A stretch of DNA of 12,313 nucleotides from an uncultured Clostridia bacterium (lineage in GTDB: Bacteria; Bacillota; Clostridia; TANB77; CAG-508). Positions within the stretch are counted from its first letter, which is position 1. Every line of letters starts with the position of its first letter. Shown in pieces: positions 7,235 to 12,313 of the stretch. The stretch is taken from the NCBI GenBank assembly GCA_934169535.1, contig CAKPOC010000034.1, positions 1 to 12,313 on the forward strand. Direction: 5' to 3'. A model generated the notes under the pieces. That model was not told the origin of the DNA and searched no databases. It was given only the letters and a program-made list of their open reading frames with translations. The position numbers and the translations under genes are program-made.

Positions 7235-8428
7235 TTAAGATTCTGTAGTTGCCCCTGCAGCAAGTGTATAGCCTCCTGGCAAGTAATCTAATGGATTTAA
7301 TGGTGAGTTGCTAAAAAATCCTGATATACTAGACGCTTGTCTTATTTCAAAATGTAAATGTGCTCCTGTGCTTCCCCCTGAATTTCCAGAAGTTGCAATT
7401 ACTTGACCTTGTTTTACATATTGTCCATCAGATACATGGCTTGAACTTAAGTGTCCATATAATGTTACGTAATTTCCACCATGGAATATCATTATGTAAG
7501 TTCCGTATCCTCCAGCATTGTATGCATTATACGCATATCCTGATGCTGAAGCATATACGTTTTCATATCTTGCTGCTATATCTATTCCTTTGTGAGTTCT
7601 TCCCCATCTTTTTTTAACTATTGATGTTACTGTTTTGTTATTGCATGGCCATACAAAACTTCCGTCAAATTTAAGTCCATTTGAACCAGTAGAACTAATT
7701 TGTTGCTTTGCTTTTTCGGCAGCTGCAGCAAGTTCTGCGTTTACTTTTGCCATTGCCGCATTATATGTGTCTATTTCAGACTGTGTCTTTTTTTCTTCTT
7801 CCGAAAGCTTTTCAATTTCTTCTTCTTTAGTTTGTTGTAATACTCTCAATTGTGAACTTTTTACTTCTTTTTCAGACTTTAAGCTTTCAACTTGGCTTTT
7901 TTGTTCTTCAAGTTCTGCTTTATCTTTTTCTAGTGATTGCTTTTTTGTTTCTAATTCTTCTATTAAATCTGAATCTGTTTTTACTATTTGTTGTATTGTA
8001 GAGTAATTAGTAAAGAAATCAAGCAAATTTTCTGAATTGAATATTACATCTAAAAACGATGTATCTCCAGCTTCGTATAATGCAACCATTCTTTGCTTTA
8101 GAAGCTCATTTTTGGCGTCTATTTCTTTTTCTTCTTTTTCTATTTGTACTTCTTTTTCATCTAATTGGTTAGACAGATCCTCAAGTTGCGCTGTTACTTG
8201 GTTTAATTCATTTTGTGCTGTAGCAACTTTCTCTGTAAGAGTTTCTAGCTCATCTTTTGCAGAGTCCTTACTTTCTGTTATTTCATTTAATTTATCTTTT
8301 GCACTGTTTATTTTATCATTTAGTTCATCTTTATCTTGCTGAGTTGCAGCAAATATGTTAAGACTTAATGATGCAATTAATATTAATGTAATACACATAG
8401 TCAGCATAAAATTTATTGTTTTTTTCAT
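7235..8428 (-). CDS. PcsB/CwlO/EnvC-type coiled-coil M23 peptidase
   Basis: Division-associated peptidoglycan hydrolase of the type controlled by FtsEX (PcsB in streptococci, CwlO in Bacillus, EnvC in E. coli). The 397 residues start with a signal peptide (1-27, cleavage likely after IFA). A long coiled coil (about 30-115) is followed by the hook VALYEAGDTSFLDVIF (115-130), a second coiled coil (about 150-245) and an M23 domain (about 258-385). H279, D283, H326 in LYGH, and H357 and H359 in HLHF are all present, so it should be catalytically competent, unlike EnvC. It begins 20 nt after ftsX; AAAGGA overlaps the ftsX stop but lies 14 nt from the ATG, a loose spacing. Position right after ftsEX is the strongest hint of its partner. 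Confidence 0.94.
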   Translation of the reverse strand: MKKTINFMLTMCITLILIASLSLNIFAATQQDKDELNDKINSAKDKLNEITESKDSAKDELETLTEKVATAQNELNQVTAQLEDLSNQLDEKEVQIEKEEKEIDAKNELLKQRMVALYEAGDTSFLDVIFNSENLLDFFTNYSTIQQIVKTDSDLIEELETKKQSLEKDKAELEEQKSQVESLKSEKEVKSSQLRVLQQTKEEEIEKLSEEEKKTQSEIDTYNAAMAKVNAELAAAAEKAKQQISSTGSNGLKFDGSFVWPCNNKTVTSIVKKRWGRTHKGIDIAARYENVYASASGYAYNAYNAGGYGTYIMIFHGGNYVTLYGHLSSSHVSDGQYVKQGQVIATSGNSGGSTGAHLHFEIRQASSISGFFSNSPLNPLDYLPGGYTLAAGATTES

Positions 8429-8448
8429 GTTTTATCCAATGTTCCTTT

Positions 8449-9348
8449 CTAAACTTTTAAATATTTTCTCATTGATATCGAACTTCCTAATGTTCCAATT
8501 CCGATTCCTAATGTTAAATATACTACTACAAGTAATGTTATCATGTCACTAAAGCTTAGTAGTGTGTAACCTACTTTTTGTAATACTACTGTATTTGCAA
8601 GAGCATTTCCACCTGCATAATATACAGCTCCAATTATTAATAAAGATAATGTCGCAGCAAGTAATCCAATTATAATTCCTTCTACTATAAATGGCCACCT
8701 TATGAAACCGTCTGTTGCTCCTACATATTTCATTATTGAAATTTCTTTTCTTCTTGCATGAACTGCAAGTTTAATTGTATTTGAAATTATAAATATTGAA
8801 ATTATAACTAACATTGTAAGAATTGTTATTGATATTACTCTTACTACATTTGCAACACTTATTAATCCATTTATTGTATCATTTTTGCTAGAAATTTCAG
8901 CAACATTTTCTATTTTATTTATTTGTTCTTGTACCGCATTATTTTGGCTTAAATCTGTTAATGTTACATAATATGATGCCCTAAATGGGTTGTCCTCATC
9001 CCATCCAGCAAGTAAATTTTGCTTGTTTTTTAGCTTTTCTTTTACTTGATTTAAAGCATCTTCTTTTGAAACATATGTAACTTTATTTATTCCGTCTATT
9101 TTCTTTAGATTGTTTCCTATTTCTTCTATTTGAGCATCTGTTGCATCTTTTTCTATAAATACTTGCATTCCTTGCTCTGTTTCAATTGTTTTTACTAAGT
9201 AATTTATGTTTTCTATTACTATAAAAAATAGTCCAAATATAAGCATTGTTGCACACATTATAGCAAGCGAAGCACCTGCAGATTTTTTATTATGTGTAAC
9301 ATTTTTAAAACCTTCTCCTAATAAATAACCAAACATACTATATTTCAC
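8449..9348 (-). CDS. ftsX: FtsX, membrane subunit of the FtsEX division complex
   Basis: Permease-like partner of FtsE that passes an ATP-driven signal to extracellular wall hydrolases. Numbering from the chosen GTG start (299 residues): TM1 is at about 26-46, an extracytoplasmic domain spans about 47-165, and TM2 lies at about 167-191. A cytoplasmic loop with RRKEISIMKYVGATDGFIRWP (199-219) precedes TM3 (about 219-244) and TM4 (about 268-290), the standard FtsX layout. The longest frame starts at an ATG at 9387, deep inside ftsE, which is unlikely. GTG at 9346-9348 has AGAGGTGG (9357-9364) at an 8-nt gap and yields the typical beginning MKYSMFGYLLGEGFKN. ATG at 9334-9336 has no site at proper distance. 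With GTG the gene overlaps ftsE by 11 nt, implying translational coupling. Confidence 0.94.
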   Translation of the reverse strand: MKYSMFGYLLGEGFKNVTHNKKSAGASLAIMCATMLIFGLFFIVIENINYLVKTIETEQGMQVFIEKDATDAQIEEIGNNLKKIDGINKVTYVSKEDALNQVKEKLKNKQNLLAGWDEDNPFRASYYVTLTDLSQNNAVQEQINKIENVAEISSKNDTINGLISVANVVRVISITILTMLVIISIFIISNTIKLAVHARRKEISIMKYVGATDGFIRWPFIVEGIIIGLLAATLSLLIIGAVYYAGGNALANTVVLQKVGYTLLSFSDMITLLVVVYLTLGIGIGTLGSSISMRKYLKV

Positions 9349-10021
9349 TGTCGTACCCACCTCTTTTATCACTAATAATATTTCCATTTTCTATACGAAT
9401 AACTCTTTTTTTCATTCTGTCTACAATGTCCTTAGCGTGTGTTGCAACAACAAGTGTAGTACCTCTTAAATTAATTTCATTTAAAAGTTTCATTATTTCC
9501 CAAGCTGTGTCTGGGTCTAAATTACCAGTAGGCTCGTCCGCAATTAGCATTGATGGATTATTTACTAACGCTCTTGCCAAAGCAACTCTTTGTTGCTCTC
9601 CTCCTGATAGTTCATTTGGATAAACATTTGCCTTATCGCTTAGTCCAACCATTGCAAGTACCATAGGAACTTGCCTCCTAATGTGCCTTGGTGTTGCACT
9701 TACAATTCGCATTGCAAATGCTACGTTTTCATAAACGGTTTTATCTGGTAAAAGTCTAAAATCCTGAAACACAACTCCCATACTTCTTCTTAAATATGGA
9801 ACTCTTTTTCTTTTTAAAAAAGTTGTGTCTTTTCCATTGATAATTATATTTCCTGAAGTAGGTTCCTCTTCTTTTAAAATTAATTTTATTAAAGTTGATT
9901 TTCCCGATCCTGAAGCGCCTACTAAGAACGCAAAATCGCCTTTTTCTATTTTAAAGTTTGCATTATGTACAGCCTCTGTTCCAGTATCATAAATTTTACA
10001 AACATTTCTAAATTCTATCAT
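9338..10021 (-). CDS. ftsE: FtsE, ATPase subunit of the FtsEX division complex
   Basis: Cytoplasmic ABC-type ATPase that works with FtsX in cell division and control of wall hydrolases. The 227-residue product, normal for the family, has Walker A GASGSGKST (35-43), Q-loop FQDF (85-88), signature LSGGEQQR (138-145), Walker B MLIADEPTGNLD (158-169) and the switch His195 in ATHAKD. DFRLLPDKTVYENVAF is characteristic of FtsE among ABC proteins. The ATG has no good ribosome binding site next to it; the nearest AAAGGAG lies 34 nt upstream behind a small hairpin. An in-frame TAA four codons upstream excludes an earlier start. First gene of the five-gene operon. Confidence 0.96.
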   Translation of the reverse strand: MIEFRNVCKIYDTGTEAVHNANFKIEKGDFAFLVGASGSGKSTLIKLILKEEEPTSGNIIINGKDTTFLKRKRVPYLRRSMGVVFQDFRLLPDKTVYENVAFAMRIVSATPRHIRRQVPMVLAMVGLSDKANVYPNELSGGEQQRVALARALVNNPSMLIADEPTGNLDPDTAWEIMKLLNEINLRGTTLVVATHAKDIVDRMKKRVIRIENGNIISDKRGGYDSEI

Positions 10022-10034
10022 ATCTTGAGTTTAT

Positions 10035-10062
10035 TGTAAGTTTTTTTCTTACATTCTCCTTT
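10035..10062 (-). promoter_or_regulatory. Leader hairpin with displaced ribosome-binding-like site before ftsE
   Basis: Minus-strand AAAGGAG (10056-10062) is followed almost at once by a 6-bp hairpin (stem arms 10048-10053 and 10035-10040, 7-A loop on the transcript). The ftsE ATG then comes 34 nt after the purine-rich site. Folding the hairpin would shorten the effective gap to about 15 nt. Function is inferred only; the stem is short and AU-rich. Confidence 0.3.
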
Positions 10063-10097
10063 CTTTTTTGTATGCAAAACATCTCCTATTCTTACAT

Positions 10098-10126
10098 ATC
10101 ATATCAATAAACAACATTAATTGCAA
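10098..10126 (-). promoter_or_regulatory. Sigma-A-like promoter of the ftsE operon
   Basis: On the minus strand TTGCAA (10121-10126) and TATGAT (10098-10103) are separated by 17 nt. The -35 matches 4/6 and the -10 5/6. Start of transcription near 10091 gives a leader of about 70 nt. It lies just beyond the terminator of the transketolase genes. Confidence 0.5.
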
Positions 10127-10130
10127 TAGA

Positions 10131-10169
10131 AAAAAGAAAAAAATTGACTAATTTTTGTAGTCAATTTTT
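10131..10169. terminator. Strong terminator after the transketolase genes
   Basis: A 12-bp perfect stem pairs 10139-10150 with 10158-10169 around a 7-nt loop. On the minus strand it runs into a long T-rich stretch (complement of 10131-10143), starting 15 nt past the stop codon of the N-terminal transketolase gene. The plus strand is also T-rich after the stem, so it could stop transcription in both directions. Confidence 0.85.
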
Positions 10170-10184
10170 GCCTTTTATTTTTTA

Positions 10185-10976
10185 TTATTTTAACTCTTCT
10201 AAAGCTTTTTTGTATTCTTCTTCAGAAGGTGCTTTTCCATGCCATTCTGCCTTGCCTTCCATAAAAGAAACTCCTTTTCCTTTTATGGTTTTTGCAATTA
10301 TCATGCTAGGTCCTTCTTTGTAATTTCGTGCTTCATTTAAGCCGTCAATTACACTTTGAATGTCATTTCCATTTATTTCGATTACATTAAAACCAAAAGC
10401 ATCCCATTTTTCGGTTAAGCGGTCTAAATTTTTTACGTCTTCTATTGTTCCATCTATTTGTAAATCGTTATAATCTAAAATCGTACATATGTTATCTAAC
10501 TTGTATTTATTAGCTGTCATAGCAGCTTCCCAAACTTGACCTTCCTCAACTTCGCCATCACCAAGTATGCAATAAATTCTTGTATCTAAATTGTCCATTT
10601 TTGCAGCAATTGCCATTCCGTTTGCAATTGAAAAGCCTTGGCCTAATGAACCTGTAGACATATCAATTTTCTTTAACCTTTCCATGTCTGGATGGCCTTG
10701 AAGTCTTGATCCTAATTTTCTAAATGTTAAAAGTTCTTCTTTTGAAATTAGACCTTTCTCAGCAAGCGCTGCATATACAGCTGCTACCGCATGGCCTTTT
10801 GATAAAATTAGTTTGTCATTTTCGCTCATTTCATTAAAGTATAAAACTGTTACAATATCTGCAACAGATAGTGCTCCTCCTGGATGTCCCGATTTTGCAC
10901 TGTACACTTCCTCTATAATGTCTCTTCTAATATTTTTTGCAATCTCCTCTAATCTTGCAACATTTTCTTCTTTCAT
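10185..10976 (-). CDS. Split transketolase, N-terminal (TPP-binding) subunit
   Basis: Diphosphate-binding half of a two-subunit transketolase, which moves two-carbon ketol units between sugar phosphates in the non-oxidative pentose phosphate pathway. The 263 residues include SGHPGG (29-34), LSKGH (58-62), MSTGSLGQGF (106-115), and the TPP/Mg site GDGEVEEGQ (139-147) with Asn170 in DYNDLQIDG. The C-terminal KTIKGKGVSFMEG is also present. The loop between YFNEM and LSKGH is about ten residues shorter than in the usual form (which has a DP-NP-RDRF segment). The stop comes after the first domain, so the product needs the other half. AAGGAGG overlaps the stop codon of the upstream C-terminal subunit gene (13-nt gap), so the two are coupled. 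Sugar-specific variants cannot be excluded. Confidence 0.93.
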   Translation of the reverse strand: MKEENVARLEEIAKNIRRDIIEEVYSAKSGHPGGALSVADIVTVLYFNEMSENDKLILSKGHAVAAVYAALAEKGLISKEELLTFRKLGSRLQGHPDMERLKKIDMSTGSLGQGFSIANGMAIAAKMDNLDTRIYCILGDGEVEEGQVWEAAMTANKYKLDNICTILDYNDLQIDGTIEDVKNLDRLTEKWDAFGFNVIEINGNDIQSVIDGLNEARNYKEGPSMIIAKTIKGKGVSFMEGKAEWHGKAPSEEEYKKALEELK

Positions 10977-10989
10977 AATAAGTCCTCCT

Positions 10990-11925
10990 TTATAATTTTA
11001 CAGCTTTTATAATTGCATCTGCATCTATCTCATATTTTTTAAGTAATTCTTCTGCTTTTCCTGATTCGCCAAAAGTATCATTAATTCCTAGTTTTTTCAA
11101 TGTTCTTGGATATTTGCTGCATAGTACATCTTCTACTGCGCCTCCAAGGCCTCCAATTATGCTGTGGTCTTCTACTGTTATTAACTTTCTTGTCTCCATT
11201 GCACATTTTACAATTAAATCTTCATCAATTGGTTTTATTGTGTGAATGTCTACAACTCTTACATCTATTCCAAGCTCTTTTAATTTTTCTTGTGCTTTTA
11301 TGCTTTCAGATACAGTAACTCCAGTTGCAAAAATTGTAGCATCTCTTCCTTCCCCTATTTGTATTCCTTTTCCTATTTCAAAGTTTGTTTCTTCTGTATA
11401 AATTTCAGGAGTTGCAACTCTTGAAAGTCTTAAATATACAGGCCCATTTATTTTAGAAATTTTTTCTACAGCCCATCTAGTTTGCCTATCGTCTGAAGTA
11501 GACATAACAATCATATTAGGAATACATCTCATTATATTTATGTCTTCTAGCATTTGGTGTGTTGCTCCGTCTTCTCCGACTGTAATTCCTGCATGTGTTG
11601 CACAAATTTTTACATTTGCGTGAGTGTGTGCAATGCTGTTTCGAACTTGGTCATAAGCTCTTCCTGCTGCAAATACCGCAAAAGTACTTACATATGGTAT
11701 TTTTCCGAAGTTTGCAAGGCCTACAGCTGTGCCCATCATATCTTGCTCAGCAATTCCCATATCAAAAAAACGCCCAGGAAATTTTTTTGCAAAATTTATT
11801 GTTTTGGTTGCAGTTGATAAATCAGCATCCAAAACTACTACATTTTTATTTTCTTCTCCAAGCTCTGCTAAAGCTTCTCCATAACTTTGCCTTGTTGCTA
11901 TTTTTTTCTTTTCTTCTATGCTCAT
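10990..11925 (-). CDS. Split transketolase, C-terminal (pyrimidine-binding) subunit
   Basis: Pyrimidine-binding and C-terminal domains of a two-subunit transketolase, partner of the product encoded just downstream. In the 311 residues, GIAEQ (57-61) carries the catalytic Glu60 that activates the TPP aminopyrimidine. THAGITVGEDGATHQ (about 110-124) contains the conserved phosphate and substrate-binding His residues. RLSR and the C-terminal domain motif VDIHTIKPID follow. DXS (deoxyxylulose phosphate synthase) shares this fold but is a single longer chain, and there is no DXS N-terminal domain here. The ATG at 11923-11925 has AGGAAA about 13 nt upstream, a weak site. The gene precedes the N-terminal half, opposite to the order of the domains in full-length transketolase. 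Confidence 0.93.
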   Translation of the reverse strand: MSIEEKKKIATRQSYGEALAELGEENKNVVVLDADLSTATKTINFAKKFPGRFFDMGIAEQDMMGTAVGLANFGKIPYVSTFAVFAAGRAYDQVRNSIAHTHANVKICATHAGITVGEDGATHQMLEDINIMRCIPNMIVMSTSDDRQTRWAVEKISKINGPVYLRLSRVATPEIYTEETNFEIGKGIQIGEGRDATIFATGVTVSESIKAQEKLKELGIDVRVVDIHTIKPIDEDLIVKCAMETRKLITVEDHSIIGGLGGAVEDVLCSKYPRTLKKLGINDTFGESGKAEELLKKYEIDADAIIKAVKL

Positions 11926-11957
11926 ATGTTTTTCTCACTTTCCTATTAATTTCTTTT

Positions 11958-11986
11958 AGTTTAGCATTAATATTTTATTTTATCAA
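11958..11986 (-). promoter_or_regulatory. Candidate sigma-A promoter of the transketolase operon
   Basis: Minus-strand TTGATA (11981-11986) and TAAACT (11958-11963) are 17 nt apart. The -35 matches 5/6 and the -10 4/6. The region is very AT-rich and other weak pairs can be drawn (for example TTGTAA with TATTAA), so the exact site is uncertain. A promoter is expected here because a terminator lies immediately upstream. Confidence 0.4.
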
Positions 11987-12002
11987 TATTTTACAAAAAT
12001 TA

Positions 12003-12034
12003 TGCAAAAATAAGCAGTACAAATTGTACTGCTT
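12003..12034 (-). terminator. Rho-independent terminator of the edge gene
   Basis: AAGCAGTACAA (12012-12022) is complementary to 12024-12034, effectively a 9-bp stem with an AAATT-type loop. On the minus strand it is followed by ATTTTTGC (T-run complementary to 12006-12010). It lies about 63 nt past the stop codon of the gene at 12097-12313 and has no U-tract in the plus direction. Nothing else was recognised between it and that stop codon. Confidence 0.85.
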
Positions 12035-12096
12035 GACTTGTGTTATTTAATTGTTAGATAGTGTATCATCTCATTTATCTCAAAGCTTGCTTATCG

Positions 12097-12313
12097 CTAC
12101 GCGAGCACGGGGCGGAACCCACAATCGCAAGTCGCATTCCCATCATAAAGACGAACGAACGCAAAGACGCCTGCGGCGGACGCATTATCCCAGCTACCTC
12201 CACGAAGGAAGAACGGACTGTAGGACGCAGGGTAAAACGAGCAGTCGTTATACCAGCTTCCACTCCATAGTGGCTCTTTGCCAGATGATGTTTCAAATAC
12301 TGCTCCTCCGTAC
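12097..12313 (-). CDS. FGE-sulfatase/C-type-lectin-like protein, C-terminal end (DGR target candidate)
   Basis: Open frame from the right edge to a TAG at 12097-12099; 71 codons are visible and the start lies outside. The peptide contains SGKEPLWSGSW, PFFLRGGSWDNASAAGVFAF and ends in GFRPVLA. This is the typical C-terminus of formylglycine-generating-enzyme-like domains with a C-type-lectin fold, in the version common as variable proteins of diversity-generating retroelements and phage-like adhesins. The short reading frame that starts with an ATG on this strand (MKHHLAKSHYG...) is an out-of-frame shadow. Base composition is 53% GC over 12121-12240 by count, unlike the AT-rich neighbours, which suggests a different origin or constraint. 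Role is probably ligand binding; the substrate is unknown. An ordinary sulfatase-modifying-factor family protein without diversification is the alternative. Confidence 0.75.
   Translation of the reverse strand, partial: YGGAVFETSSGKEPLWSGSWYNDCSFYPASYSPFFLRGGSWDNASAAGVFAFVRLYDGNATCDCGFRPVLA
12100..12258 (-). other. Putative DGR variable region (VR)
   Basis: Counting the visible residues from the right edge, positions 21, 23, 24, 26, 27, 31, 32, 42, 53, 55, 56, 57, 61, 62, 63 and 64 read Y, D, C, F, Y, Y, S, D, V, L, Y, D, T, C, D, C. Related domains usually have Asn at these places (as in NRNNGNANNNNGFR). Every one of these codons ends in T or C (tat, gac, tgc, ttt, tac, agt, gat, gtt, ctt, act, tgt), exactly the set reachable from AAT or AAC by changing adenines. 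The invariant, A-poor 3' end (GGGTTCCGCCCCGTGCTCGC) resembles an IMH element. No template repeat or reverse transcriptase is in the window, so this is an inference from pattern. Confidence 0.55.

Noticed and set aside
1144..7363. A 16-17 base sequence (plus-strand TTCAAAATGTAAATGTG) present three times, near 1148, 6080 and 7347.
   Set aside because: Each copy encodes the conserved HLHFE motif of an M23 domain with the same codon choice; it is protein conservation, not a DNA repeat element.
8449..9387. Long FtsX start at 9387.
   Set aside because: It would overlap ftsE by 50 nt and add residues not typical of FtsX; the GTG at 9348 has a well-spaced ribosome binding site.
12075..12296. A 73-residue minus-strand frame beginning with ATG (MKHHLAKSHYG...).
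   Set aside because: It is out of frame with the family-like peptide ending in GFRPVLA, has no ribosome binding site and resembles no known domain; it is a shadow of the edge gene.
1..12313. CRISPR arrays, tRNA or rRNA genes, insertion sequences and riboswitches.
   Set aside because: No spaced repeats, cloverleaf candidates, transposase-like frames, terminal inverted repeats or recognisable aptamer motifs were seen; the longest gene-free stretch is about 200 bases and holds promoters and terminators.

Overview
The window reads as chromosomal DNA of an AT-rich, endospore-forming member of the Clostridia. The support is low GC with AT-rich third codon positions, purine-rich AGGAGG-type ribosome binding sites, sigma-A style promoters, RNase Y, and a block of early sporulation genes (spoIIAA, spoIIAB, sigF, spoIID, spoIIQ). 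Species cannot be assigned from the sequence alone. Every gene I can support is on the minus strand, so transcription runs from high to low coordinates.

In transcriptional order: (1) 12097-12313 is the 3' end of a GC-rich gene encoding an FGE-sulfatase/C-type-lectin-like C-terminus. Its sequence pattern is that expected of a diversity-generating retroelement (DGR) variable region. A clear terminator at about 12003-12034 follows it. (2) 10185-11925 is a two-gene operon for a split transketolase, with the C-terminal half encoded first, ending in a strong hairpin. (3) 4763-10021 is a five-gene division and cell-wall operon: ftsE, ftsX, two tandem coiled-coil M23 peptidase genes of the PcsB/CwlO/EnvC type, and an S41 C-terminal processing protease. 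It has its own promoter and terminator. (4) 1099-4562 is the sporulation cluster. The spoIIA operon is preceded by a near-perfect array of Spo0A-box-like sites, and sigF is followed at once by spoIID and then by spoIIQ, which has its own sigma-F-like promoter. (5) 1-895 is the N-terminal part of rny (RNase Y), with a good sigma-A promoter; the gene runs off the left edge.

The parts connect functionally. FtsEX controls the activity of extracytoplasmic M23 hydrolases during division. SpoIIAA/SpoIIAB/sigma-F set the forespore programme after asymmetric division. SpoIID and SpoIIQ act on or across septal peptidoglycan during engulfment. All intergenic gaps are shorter than 300 bases. No RNA genes, CRISPR arrays or insertion sequences were seen.

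The most unusual item is the edge gene at 12097-12313. It differs in base composition from everything else, and about sixteen of its codons look like adenine-mutagenised Asn codons. No reverse transcriptase or template repeat lies in the window, so this would be either a remote accessory DGR target or one whose cassette lies beyond position 12313.
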